The notes below the pieces were generated by a model that worked only from the letters and a program-made list of their open reading frames with translations, had not been told where the DNA came from and searched no databases. Source: Lentibacillus kapialis (GTDB lineage: Bacteria > Bacillota > Bacilli > Bacillales > Amphibacillaceae). Taken from it: a stretch of DNA of 51,799 nt. The stretch is taken from the NCBI RefSeq assembly GCF_014646635.1, contig NZ_BMNQ01000018.1:1-51799 (forward strand), read 5' to 3'. This document shows, piece after piece, positions 1-7,852 of the stretch (the stretch's first letter is position 1; every line of letters begins with the position of its first letter). A program made the position numbers and the translations under genes.

Positions 1-86
1 ACCTGGACTGCCCAACAGCGGGGTGCGCAAAAACACACAGTATTGGGTATTGTGATATTCTCAAATTTTATACTTTCTTATCTGAT
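1..86. other. left edge, no gene recognised
   Basis: No gene can be supported here. The motif GGGGTGCG at 20-27 also occurs at the right edge (minus strand, 51683-51690), where spo0A is interrupted. Both copies read from outside into the window, as the ends of one inverted-repeat element would. Eight bases are weak evidence on their own. Low confidence. Confidence 0.25.
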
Positions 87-180
87 TAGAAAAACGCGGC
101 ATTCGCCTCGTCTTATAGCGAATGCCGAAGCGTTTCTTATAAGGTCATCCATCATTTATACTTTCTGACGTTATAAAAAA
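87..180 (+). repeat. dispersed ~93-bp repeat, copy A
   Basis: This copy begins TAGAAAAACGCGGCATTCGC, then has the dyad arm GCGAATGCCG, a TTCTTATAAGGTCATCC block, and ends CTTTCTGACGTTATAAAA. The two arms (CGGCATTCGC / GCGAATGCCG) pair perfectly around a short loop. Closely matching copies lie at 1985-2077, 9049-9135 and, interrupted, 21134-21441. It has no coding capacity and is intergenic, directly before the scpB terminator-like hairpin. Confidence 0.85.
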
Positions 181-236
181 ATCCGAGTTGATTCAAAATC
201 TAACTTGAGAAGTTTTAAATCATCGTTCGGATTTTT
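177..236 (-). terminator. hairpin downstream of scpB
   Basis: AAAAATCCGA (177-186) pairs with TCGGATTTTT (227-236), with extra partial pairing inside. The 40-base interior is longer than in a simple terminator. It is the only stem with A/T-rich edges after scpB, so it probably ends the scpAB transcript. Repeat copy A directly abuts it. Confidence 0.5.
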
Positions 237-321
237 CTTTGATTCATTACTTTTGTCCCGGCCTCTTCTGACTGATAAGGACAAAATAAAACAAACTGTA
301 AGGCCGGTAAGCATGAGTCGT

Positions 322-918
322 TCAAGTATGATCGGTTCCATCCATATAATCAGTTAGCGTATCAAAAAATAAATCAGACTCCTGTTCAAGTTGATTCGAG
401 TCTGTATCTTCAGGAAGAGGTGGCAATTCTTCAAGCGATGTCAAGCCAAAATAAGTCAGGAATTCTTTAGTCGTTGCAAACAGCATGGGGCGTCCGATTC
501 CTTCTTTTCGCCCTATCTCCTCAATCAACGATCTGGTAATCAATGTTTGTACAGGGCGGTCACTTTTAACGCCGCGTATATCATCAATCTCGGTTCTGGT
601 AATGGGCTGCTGATAAGCAATGATTGCCAAAGTCTCAAGGGCGGCTTGTGACATTCTTGTCGTCTGCGGTGTTTCAAGCAATTTTTTGAAATATGGACTA
701 TGTTCGGGTTTAGTCGTCAAATGGAATACATCATGGAATTGCATCAGAAGGATTCCGTGCTCTGTGTTCTGGTAATCATATTTTAATTCATCCAGTAAAC
801 GGGTGATTGTGTCTTCAGATGTATTCAAAATACGTACCAATTGCTTGACCGAAATTCCTTCATCGCCGCTTGCGAATAATAGCCCTTCTGTGATGCCCTT
901 TAATTCATTGAATTCCAC
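322..918 (-). CDS. scpB: segregation and condensation protein B
   Basis: ScpB is the kite-type subunit of the SMC-ScpAB condensin complex, which compacts and separates replicated origins at the nucleoid. The 198-residue product matches the usual length and carries the tandem winged-helix layout, with the family segment MSQAALETLAIIAYQQPITR in the middle. The C-terminus is acidic and low in complexity, as is common in ScpB. The start is a GTG preceded by GGGGGAG at 6-nt spacing and lies 19 bp inside the end of scpA, which implies translational coupling. No dacB or spmA gene follows within the window. Confidence 0.95.
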   Translation of the reverse strand: MEFNELKGITEGLLFASGDEGISVKQLVRILNTSEDTITRLLDELKYDYQNTEHGILLMQFHDVFHLTTKPEHSPYFKKLLETPQTTRMSQAALETLAIIAYQQPITRTEIDDIRGVKSDRPVQTLITRSLIEEIGRKEGIGRPMLFATTKEFLTYFGLTSLEELPPLPEDTDSNQLEQESDLFFDTLTDYMDGTDHT

Positions 919-1655
919 GTTTTCTCCCCCAAGTAGAATACATACAATTGATCAAAATGATTCTCTTGCTCACATGTTACATCATTATTTTTCATCAGCT
1001 CCAGTATTGCCATAAACGTCACGACAATGTGTGAGCGGGAAGGGTAATCAAATAGCTTGTTAAAGGATACCCCGCCTTCTGAATGCCTCACTAAATCAAG
1101 AACTTCAGACATGCGTTGTTCTATCGGAATACCACTGCTCTCAACGCTTGTCTTAAGCGGTTCACGCCACTTCTTGCGCTCAAACATTTTTCCTAATGCA
1201 TCAAGCATGTCGTATAAGGATACACCCTCTTGGGTTACAGGCTTTCGTGCTTCAATATGATCGAAGGCAACAGGTGGCCTTGTGAAAATCTGGTTTGCTT
1301 CCATTTCTTTATTCTGCAATGTTTGAGCTGCATCTTTGTACTTTCGATACTCAATCAAACGTTGCATCAGTTCCTCCCGTGGGTCTTCCTCATATTCATC
1401 ATCGGTTTCTTCCATATCCTGTTTTGGCAGAAGCATCTGACTTTTCATAGCGATCAAAGTAGCAGCCATCACCAAATATTCGCTGGCAATATTTAGTTCA
1501 AGACGCTGCATTGTATGGATGTATTGCATATACTGCTCGGTTATCTGTGCCACGGGTATATCATATAGATCGATCTCATAATGATTGATCAAGTGCAGCA
1601 AAAGGTCGAGAGGGCCCTCAAAAGCATCCAATTTCACTTGATATGGCTGATTCAC
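900..1655 (-). CDS. scpA: segregation and condensation protein A
   Basis: ScpA is the kleisin that bridges the SMC head and neck and binds ScpB. The N-terminus has the hallmark FEGPLDLLLHLI helix. An acidic linker (ETDDEYEEDPREE) follows, and a C-terminal winged helix ends in LYVFYLGE. The open frame extends upstream to 1751, but I place the start at the GTG at 1655 (MNQPYQVKLDAF). AAAGGAG lies 7 nt before it, and the extra upstream residues do not resemble the family. The result is 251 aa, the normal size. It overlaps scpB by 19 bp in one operon. Confidence 0.93.
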   Translation of the reverse strand: MNQPYQVKLDAFEGPLDLLLHLINHYEIDLYDIPVAQITEQYMQYIHTMQRLELNIASEYLVMAATLIAMKSQMLLPKQDMEETDDEYEEDPREELMQRLIEYRKYKDAAQTLQNKEMEANQIFTRPPVAFDHIEARKPVTQEGVSLYDMLDALGKMFERKKWREPLKTSVESSGIPIEQRMSEVLDLVRHSEGGVSFNKLFDYPSRSHIVVTFMAILELMKNNDVTCEQENHFDQLYVFYLGEKTWNSMN

Positions 1656-1789
1656 AACAGTTCTCCTTTCATTTGCGGCAAATGAGGAATTATCTGCCTT
1701 AACATGGCAGGCAATTGAATAAAGTTTTATTGATTTGAAATAAACGCCCATACAACCTGGGGACTGTTGTCATAAGTTATTAATGTAAG

Positions 1790-1815
1790 ATAAATGTTAT
1801 CAAAAAAACATTTAT
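1790..1815. other. inverted repeat between scpA and yjcZ-like gene
   Basis: ATAAATGTT (1790-1798) and AACATTTAT (1807-1815) form a perfect 9-bp inverted repeat with an 8-base loop. It lies in the divergent region upstream of both scpA and the small spore gene, about 30 bp before that gene's start. It could be an operator or a leader hairpin; neither can be decided from sequence alone. Confidence 0.35.
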
Positions 1816-1844
1816 TCGTTAAGCAAAAAAGGAGGAGTATGATT

Positions 1845-1928
1845 ATGAGTTATAACTATGGCGGAGGCTTCTCGCTGATCGTTGTATTGTTCATCCTTCT
1901 GATTATTGTCGGTGCTGCATGGATGTAA
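1845..1928 (+). CDS. YjcZ-family tiny spore protein
   Basis: This 27-residue protein reads MSYNYGGGF followed by a hydrophobic helix LIVVLFILLIIVGAAWM. A short Gly/Tyr-rich head plus a single membrane helix is the pattern of the YjcZ/YtzK-type small sporulation proteins of Bacillaceae, which are typically made late in sporulation. The ribosome site GGAGGAG at 1831-1837 lies 7 nt before this ATG. An in-frame ATG at 1839 is too close to it. The gene is monocistronic and followed by repeat copy B. The family assignment rests on length and pattern; the exact role is unknown. Confidence 0.8.
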   Translation: MSYNYGGGFSLIVVLFILLIIVGAAWM

Positions 1929-1984
1929 TCATATTGCTGATTGGCAGTACCACTCAGTAAGATTTACAAACAAAAGCCAGCTCT

Positions 1985-2077
1985 TAGAAAAACGCGGCAT
2001 TCGCTTCGATTTATAGCGAGTGCCAAGTTTTTCTTATAAGGTCATTCATAATTTAGACGTTCTGACGTTATAAAAAG
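1985..2077 (+). repeat. dispersed ~93-bp repeat, copy B (inside a terminator stem)
   Basis: This copy starts TAGAAAAACGCGGCATTCGC and ends TTCTGACGTTATAAAA, as copy A does. It is bracketed by a separate stem: AGCCAGCTC (1975-1983) and GAGCTGGCT (2078-2086). The repeat therefore occupies the loop position of what looks like a bidirectional terminator between the yjcZ-like gene (plus) and ribT (minus). This arrangement suggests insertion into, or adoption as, a terminator. Confidence 0.85.
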
Positions 2078-2091
2078 GAGCTGGCTCTTGT

Positions 2092-2469
2092 TTAATCCCT
2101 TTCTTCGTTACTCTTTTGATCCTCTTCGACTGATTTATTCAGGAATTGCTGGGTCGATTCATCAGCACAGACTGCATACTTATCCCCAAATATGTTCTGC
2201 ACTTCCTTCACCATCTTTTTACCGATTCCGGAATTTCGATGTGAAGGATTAACAGATATATGCTGGACAATCGCGTCAATATTATTTTCAATGCGGACGC
2301 CGATTACACCCAGTACATCTTCATCCTTCCAGAGGAAAAGATGCCAATCCGGATTGGTTTCATATTCTTTAATAGTGTGCTGCAGTTTTTTTACATCTTT
2401 TCCATGAGGCATGAACGATAACAACCCCATTGCAATCTTCTCATAATTCTTTTTGTAACGAATAAGCAT
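2092..2469 (-). CDS. ribT: GNAT-family acetyltransferase RibT
   Basis: This 125-residue GNAT protein is close to the B. subtilis RibT pattern: it starts MLIRYKKNYEKIAMGLLSFM and has the acetyl-CoA loop region VNPSHRNSGIGKKMV. In B. subtilis ribT is the last gene of the riboflavin operon, but its substrate is unsettled. Here no ribDEAH genes are adjacent; it lies between scpA and ppiB as a remnant of that operon's position. The start follows GAGGGATAATT. The C-terminus is short and charged. Confidence 0.88.
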   Translation of the reverse strand: MLIRYKKNYEKIAMGLLSFMPHGKDVKKLQHTIKEYETNPDWHLFLWKDEDVLGVIGVRIENNIDAIVQHISVNPSHRNSGIGKKMVKEVQNIFGDKYAVCADESTQQFLNKSVEEDQKSNEERD

Positions 2470-2609
2470 AATTATCCCTCGTTATGATAGTAACTTGCCA
2501 ATCAAAAAGAGCTCATTATCCCAATACGAACGATTTTCTGAAACACATTGGATAAACGTTTATATATAGTTATGCCGCATCAGGCTTTATTTGTCAACAT
2601 TGACCGGGG

Positions 2610-3059
2610 TTATTTTTGTTTAATAGCTTCATAAATGGTATAACCATCCGATTGTTTATTTTTAAAACGGAATGGAATGATATTAATGAAAGCTATCCAT
2701 AAATTAAATAGCAGCATTAATAGCAAATAACTACTGGAAAAGACAATATAAAACCAAGCGCAAATACCTGCAGCCAAAAAACTTCCTACTGGCCCAAAGA
2801 CAGCTATCCTAATACGCTCATGCGGTTGATACGGCGTCTTTCGTTCACTGTAAGCCATCCCTCCTGCAAAGAAGAACAGACGGATTACAAGATGTATCTT
2901 TTTTCGAAATGTGCGATAGATAATGCTGCCAGTACCTATCGTCAATAAAATTTTATCAGCTTTGACCGATTTTGCACCGAGCATATGGCTCATTTCATGG
3001 ATTGCCGTTCCTGCTGGAGCAACGATAAAAATCAGGTAAAGAAATAGATAAATATCCAT
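2610..3059 (-). CDS. small M50-like (site-2-protease-type) membrane protein
   Basis: This 149-residue integral membrane protein has H21-E-M-S-H25 (HExxH) in its first helix and a C-terminal NIIPFRFKNKQSDGY segment. That segment resembles the N-x-x-P...D-G motif of M50 intramembrane zinc proteases. About three to four hydrophobic stretches are visible. It is shorter than typical site-2 proteases and lacks a PDZ domain. It begins 9 bp after ppiB ends and may be co-transcribed with it. The ribosome site is weak. Protease activity is an inference from the motifs; the substrate is unknown. Confidence 0.65.
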   Translation of the reverse strand: MDIYLFLYLIFIVAPAGTAIHEMSHMLGAKSVKADKILLTIGTGSIIYRTFRKKIHLVIRLFFFAGGMAYSERKTPYQPHERIRIAVFGPVGSFLAAGICAWFYIVFSSSYLLLMLLFNLWIAFINIIPFRFKNKQSDGYTIYEAIKQK

Positions 3060-3068
3060 GATTATCGA

Positions 3069-3506
3069 TTATTCTGTCGTCACTTTAACTTCTTTCATAA
3101 CATCGCCATTCTTCATGGCTTTTGCAAAGTCAACTCCTGACGTTACCTGGCCAAAGACAGTGTGAACACCATCTAAATGCGGCTGGGGTTCGTGAACAAT
3201 AAAAAATTGGCAGCTGCCTGTATCTCTTCCGGCGTGAGCCATTGAGAGTGACCCTTCCACATGTTTATGCGGGTTGCCTTCAGTTTCACATTTGATTGTA
3301 TAACCGGCATTGCCTGTGCCGTTTCCATTGGGACAGCCACCCTGACTGACAAACCCGTCAATCACACGATGGAAAGTTAATCCATCATAAAAGTGACTGT
3401 TAGCTAGTTTTTCAAAATTAGCTGCAGTATTTGGCGCTTCATTTGGATAAAGCTCAAATTCTATTTTGTTTCCATCTTCCAGCAATATATATCCTTTTTT
3501 GTGCAT
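3069..3506 (-). CDS. ppiB: peptidyl-prolyl cis-trans isomerase B (cyclophilin)
   Basis: This cytosolic cyclophilin of 145 residues speeds proline isomerisation during folding. Cyclophilin signature segments are visible: [20 protein letters not shown], then the GSLSMAHAG core and [21 protein letters not shown] near the C-terminus. There is no signal peptide. The start follows AAAAGGGG at 9 nt. It sits downstream of lysA, as in B. subtilis, with a 66-bp gap. Confidence 0.95.
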   Translation of the reverse strand: MHKKGYILLEDGNKIEFELYPNEAPNTAANFEKLANSHFYDGLTFHRVIDGFVSQGGCPNGNGTGNAGYTIKCETEGNPHKHVEGSLSMAHAGRDTGSCQFFIVHEPQPHLDGVHTVFGQVTSGVDFAKAMKNGDVMKEVKVTTE

Positions 3507-3572
3507 TGCTCACATCCCCTTTTCACTGTTCTTACATCATTTTAGCTGACCTTTCAGCAGAAAACAACATCA

Positions 3573-4880
3573 TCATTCGTAAGAAATATCATTTTTTACA
3601 ACATCGTGATATGTCTCACGTTTGACTACTGCTTGATCTTCGCCATTTTCCACGAATACCACAGCTGCTTTTGGAAAACGATTGTAATGGTTGGCCATGG
3701 AATAGCCATACGCACCTGTGGAGAACACCGCTAATATATCGTTGCTCTCTATAACCGGAACAGGTAGATCCCACATGAGCATATCACCTGATTCACAGCA
3801 TTTGCCAGCTATTGAAACTGTATCTCTCACTGGTGCAGCTGCCTTGTTTGCCAATATGCCTTCATATTTCGCATTGTAAAGGGCGGGGCGTATATTATCA
3901 GTCATTCCCCCATCCACTGAGACGTAATGGCGTACCCCGGGAATCTCTTTTATGGAGCCAACTGTATATAAGGTTAGTCCGGCATTACCGGCGATTGCAC
4001 GACCGGGCTCAATCCATATCTCCGGGATGGGAAGATTGAAATAAGCTGCCTGTTCCTGAACAACAGCCGATAATTTCTTCACATGCTCAGAGTAGTCAAG
4101 CGGTTTATCTTCTCGTGTATATCGAATTCCAAAACCACCTCCCAGATTGAGAACTTCCGGCGTATAACCGTACTTTTCATGCCAATCAGCTAATTTCCGG
4201 AATAGTATTTTTGCTGCCAGCAGCATTTCTTCTGTATCGAATAACTGTGAACCTATGTGGCTGTGCAATCCTTTGAAATGAATAAGATTGTTGTGCTGTA
4301 ATTCTAAAAATGCGTCATCAGCCTGTCCATCAGCTAAATTAAAGCCAAACTTTGAATCTTCATTACCGGTGACAATATAATCATGTGTGTCCGGTTCAAT
4401 GCCCGGGCTCACACGCAGTAGTACATTCATCTGTTTGTTTTTCCGTTCAAGAATATGACGAATCAGTTCAATTTCATGAAAGTTATCGATGACTATGCAA
4501 CCTATATCGTGTTCAATGGCCATTTCCAGTTCATCAACACTTTTATTATTGCCATGCATATGTATTTTATCTGCAGGGAAGCCGGCTTCCAGCGCGGTGT
4601 AAAGTTCTCCTTGTGATACCACATCAAGGCTTAACCCTTCCTGCTTAATAACTTGAAGCATCGCTATAGATGAAAAAGCTTTGCTTGCATATGCCACTTG
4701 AGCTGAGATCCCGAGCTCTTGAAACGTTCCGATAAAAGCACGGCAGTTTTCCCGGATTACGGAAACATCATATACATATAGCGGTGTGCCATACTTTTCA
4801 GCTAGGACTGTTGAGTCAAGTCCTCCGATTGCTAAATGTCCTGCTTCATTTAAATCAAATGGATGGTGATCCAATATCAT
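3573..4880 (-). CDS. lysA: diaminopimelate decarboxylase
   Basis: This PLP enzyme converts meso-diaminopimelate to lysine, the last step of lysine synthesis. It is a fold-III decarboxylase with the PLP lysine in AYASKAFSS (K67), the HGNNKS motif, the glycine-rich GGGFGIRY phosphate loop and the CCESGD active-site cysteine. The frame is open to 5018, but GGGGGAA lies 6 nt before the ATG at 4880. That start gives 435 residues, the usual length, so I use it. I see no lysine riboswitch upstream. It follows spoVAF, as in B. subtilis. Confidence 0.94.
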   Translation of the reverse strand: MILDHHPFDLNEAGHLAIGGLDSTVLAEKYGTPLYVYDVSVIRENCRAFIGTFQELGISAQVAYASKAFSSIAMLQVIKQEGLSLDVVSQGELYTALEAGFPADKIHMHGNNKSVDELEMAIEHDIGCIVIDNFHEIELIRHILERKNKQMNVLLRVSPGIEPDTHDYIVTGNEDSKFGFNLADGQADDAFLELQHNNLIHFKGLHSHIGSQLFDTEEMLLAAKILFRKLADWHEKYGYTPEVLNLGGGFGIRYTREDKPLDYSEHVKKLSAVVQEQAAYFNLPIPEIWIEPGRAIAGNAGLTLYTVGSIKEIPGVRHYVSVDGGMTDNIRPALYNAKYEGILANKAAAPVRDTVSIAGKCCESGDMLMWDLPVPVIESNDILAVFSTGAYGYSMANHYNRFPKAAVVFVENGEDQAVVKRETYHDVVKNDISYE

Positions 4881-5102
4881 ATTCAATTCCCCCGATTGAT
4901 CCTGATTGTCCATTTCAAAAAAATCAGAAAGCCCGAGAGCCGCTATGCGGAACCCAGGTATTCCTATGTTAAGATTTTGAACTTGCAAATCTGTTAAAGT
5001 GTAAAAACACTTTACCACATAAAAACCAAAAACGAAAGAAGAAGGTAAGCGTTCAGAGTTGTTCTGTCCGCTTCCCTTGCTTTGTCGTTTCGGAATATCC
5101 CT

Positions 5103-6578
5103 TTACGCTTTCGGCTGTCTGTAATCATTTTTGGGATGGACTATACTCGGGCGCTTTTTTGAGTAAGGTATTGGAACACGCAATACCATTTCAATCATTG
5201 CCCTCGCATCAAACGGTATAAACGGCCACATATATGGTGTATGCAATGATTTTAACTGAATAAGGTATAATCCATAAAGGGTGATTCCGACTGTAAAACC
5301 AATCGCACCGAACATTGCTGTTAATATAATCAGTACTACCCTCGAAATTTTATTAGCTACGCCTAATTCATAACTTGGTGTCACATATACACCAATGGCA
5401 CTAACCGATACATACAAAATAACCTCAGGTCCGAACAGCCCGACGTCAATGGCAATCTGTCCGATTAGGACCGCAGCGATTAATCCCATTGACGTTGCTA
5501 AAGGAGTCGGTGTATGGATGGCGGCCATCCGTAAAAACTCAATTCCTAAATCCGCCAGTATGATTTGAATAGCAATCGGAATTGTCCCTTCTTCTTTAGG
5601 CCCAATAAATGCAAGCTCCTTTGGTAATAATGATGGATCCAGCGCGAACAACAGCCACAAAGGCAACAAAAAAATCGATAACATAATCGCTATCATTCTT
5701 GCCCAGCGCATAGCGGTCCCGACTACCGGTGATTCACGATATTCTTCGGCATGCTGTGTGTGGTGAAAAAAAGTCGTCGGCAATATCATTACGCTTGGTG
5801 ATGTGTCCACAATCAGTATGACATGACCCTCCATCAGATGGGTAGCTGCAACATCGGGCCGTTCGGTATACCGGACTAATGGATATGCCTTCCATTTCAT
5901 GCCGACTATAAATTCCTCCAATGTTTTGTCTGTCATTGTAATGCCGTCAATTTCAATCTGGTTCAAGCTGTTTTTGATGATATCAATTAAATCCCTGTCA
6001 GTCACATCATCGATATAACACAAACAAATATCCGTTTTAGATCTTTCACCGACCTTCAACATTTCATGACGCAATCTCGCATCGCGGATCCGCCTTCTTG
6101 TCAATGCCGTATTTTCAATAATGTTTTCTGTGAATCCGTCACGGGATCCTCTGACCACATGCTCTGTATCAGGTTCTTGCGGTGCGCGGCCAGGATAATT
6201 ACGGACATCCACAATAAACGCATATTTTTCCCCATCAATGAAAATAACGACTAAACCGGATAATACTTGATCGACTACTTCATCCAGAGATTGAGTTCGC
6301 TCCACCTGCTGATAAATGATCCGGTTTTCAACGATTTCCGGTACTTTTCGCTTATTCACTTCATCGTCATTGATTTGCACAAGTTGGCGCATAATTCGCT
6401 GCACTACCGTACCATCACAAAGTCCGGTAACGTAGTAAAGCTGAATTTTTGTTTTTAAAACGACTAATTCGCGAAAACCAAGATCAAACGATGTATCCAG
6501 TCCAACGTTATCCTTCATGTATTGCTTGTTTTTATCTATTTTTGCATAAATAGGACTTTTATTTTGGTTTTGATTCAT
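5103..6578 (-). CDS. spoVAF: stage V sporulation protein AF (GerA family)
   Basis: SpoVAF is a GerA-type inner-spore-membrane protein; in Bacillus it works with the SpoVA channel and germinant receptors in dipicolinate release. The large N-terminal soluble domain is followed by about five membrane helices from ATAMRWARMIAIMLSIFLL onward, with a basic tail. I use the ATG at 6578 (491 aa); a TTG 9 bp upstream is too close to GGAG. It is the last gene of the spoVA cluster here and begins 45 bp after spoVAB, with no spoVAC, AD or AE between them. Confidence 0.93.
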   Translation of the reverse strand: MNQNQNKSPIYAKIDKNKQYMKDNVGLDTSFDLGFRELVVLKTKIQLYYVTGLCDGTVVQRIMRQLVQINDDEVNKRKVPEIVENRIIYQQVERTQSLDEVVDQVLSGLVVIFIDGEKYAFIVDVRNYPGRAPQEPDTEHVVRGSRDGFTENIIENTALTRRRIRDARLRHEMLKVGERSKTDICLCYIDDVTDRDLIDIIKNSLNQIEIDGITMTDKTLEEFIVGMKWKAYPLVRYTERPDVAATHLMEGHVILIVDTSPSVMILPTTFFHHTQHAEEYRESPVVGTAMRWARMIAIMLSIFLLPLWLLFALDPSLLPKELAFIGPKEEGTIPIAIQIILADLGIEFLRMAAIHTPTPLATSMGLIAAVLIGQIAIDVGLFGPEVILYVSVSAIGVYVTPSYELGVANKISRVVLIILTAMFGAIGFTVGITLYGLYLIQLKSLHTPYMWPFIPFDARAMIEMVLRVPIPYSKKRPSIVHPKNDYRQPKA

Positions 6579-6623
6579 AAAATTCAACGCTCCACTTGTT
6601 CATTATTGCATGTATCACATAAT

Positions 6624-7052
6624 TTATTTCACAAATATCGTCCATTGGAATAGAGATCCGGCGATTTTGCCAAATACGATTGCCATTAATAACCACAACA
6701 TCTTATCTTCCATTCGAATACGTTTTGAAAGAATCGGAAAAACATTCAATACTTCGGTCAAAGCTGCTGCCAGCATACCATTAAATACACCATGAAAAAC
6801 TCCCCATATGACAAGCAGGAACAGCGGCTGATTCCAGGATACATCTGCAAAAGACATAAATATCCCGAATAATGCTCCAAGAACGATGCCTGCGATATAA
6901 ACAGGTATTCGTGTATCCGTTTTGCTCAGCTGGATTAATCTTGGAATGATCCCTAACACCGTTAAAAAAGCCACAAAACCACCTCCGACCGCCACACCAG
7001 CAGCAAATCCAATCATCACTTCCAGCAGACTAACGAAGATACTTGTCATCAT
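6624..7052 (-). CDS. spoVAB: stage V sporulation protein AB
   Basis: This 142-residue membrane protein has four to five helices. It contains the SpoVAB signature GGGFVAFLTVLGIIPRLIQL and AAALTEVLNVFPILSKRIR, almost as in B. subtilis. It is needed for dipicolinate uptake in spores and is made in the forespore. The start overlaps the end of spoVAA by 23 bp, indicating translational coupling. The second codon is also ATG and could be the true start. Confidence 0.93.
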   Translation of the reverse strand: MMTSIFVSLLEVMIGFAAGVAVGGGFVAFLTVLGIIPRLIQLSKTDTRIPVYIAGIVLGALFGIFMSFADVSWNQPLFLLVIWGVFHGVFNGMLAAALTEVLNVFPILSKRIRMEDKMLWLLMAIVFGKIAGSLFQWTIFVK

Positions 7053-7647
7053 TCAGCGTATTCTCATAATAAGCAAGATACTGGTCCATACTCTGCTGGT
7101 AATTGAAGATCTCAACCTCAAGTGGGCTGGGTTCCTCATTGATTCGTTTACGGAACCAGTGGTTAAAAAACAAAAGCATCCCGATTCCAAGTCCAAATGA
7201 GTACGGTATCTGAATCCATAATGGATATGGATTATGTTCGCCTGTTAACAAGTAATGAAGTTTTTGCTGGACCTCCTGCATGCTGACATCGTAATGAAAA
7301 TTGATAATGGTCATGGCTGTACCAATAAAAAGAAGCAGCCAAACAATTGCTGTAATCATAATGTTTGGCGATTTTTTTGTTTTTTGGATTCGTATAATAG
7401 TATGTGATGGTCCGACAATCTGAAATTCGAGTTCACGATAATGTGTGTTTAAATGGTCAATGACTAAAAAGCTGTCTACAATCACCACGTTCAGATCTTT
7501 TTTTGTAATACGGTAGATTGGCGTTTTTTCCAATTCATCTTTCAATGGTGATGCAGTAGAGAGGTAAGCAATGTCCTTTAAGCTAACTTTTTTCAAATAT
7601 GAGAGTTCGATACTCTTCTTCATGCGCAGATATACAATCTCCGACAT
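7030..7647 (-). CDS. spoVAA: stage V sporulation protein AA
   Basis: SpoVAA is the first gene of the spoVA cluster. The soluble N-terminal half (MSEIVYLRMKKSIEL...) contains two small folded domains and precedes two membrane helices (ITAIVWLLLFIGTAMTIINF and IPYSFGLGIGMLLFF). I choose the ATG at 7647 (205 aa), with AAGGG 10 nt upstream. A GTG three codons earlier nearly touches that site. The product is close in length to the B. subtilis protein. The divergent spoIIP lies about 200 bp away. Confidence 0.92.
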   Translation of the reverse strand: MSEIVYLRMKKSIELSYLKKVSLKDIAYLSTASPLKDELEKTPIYRITKKDLNVVIVDSFLVIDHLNTHYRELEFQIVGPSHTIIRIQKTKKSPNIMITAIVWLLLFIGTAMTIINFHYDVSMQEVQQKLHYLLTGEHNPYPLWIQIPYSFGLGIGMLLFFNHWFRKRINEEPSPLEVEIFNYQQSMDQYLAYYENTLNDDKYLR

Positions 7648-7852
7648 CCGGGACACACCCTTTTTACGATCTTGTATGAAATAGTATTTGTTAAAAGCGG
7701 AATAATTATCACAGAATCAGCTGTTTATCCCGGATTTAAATTCTAATAAAAACAAATCAGCATATTATTTTAATAAGACTTGATCTCAAGTCCCCGAGAA
7801 ATAATTTTCCATAAAAATCTTTGATAAAGCTATATAAGGCAGGCTGGTATTC

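Noticed and set aside
4881-5102. lysine riboswitch upstream of lysA
   Set aside because: I looked for an L-box-like leader here and before the aspartokinase and saw none; the leaders are too short.
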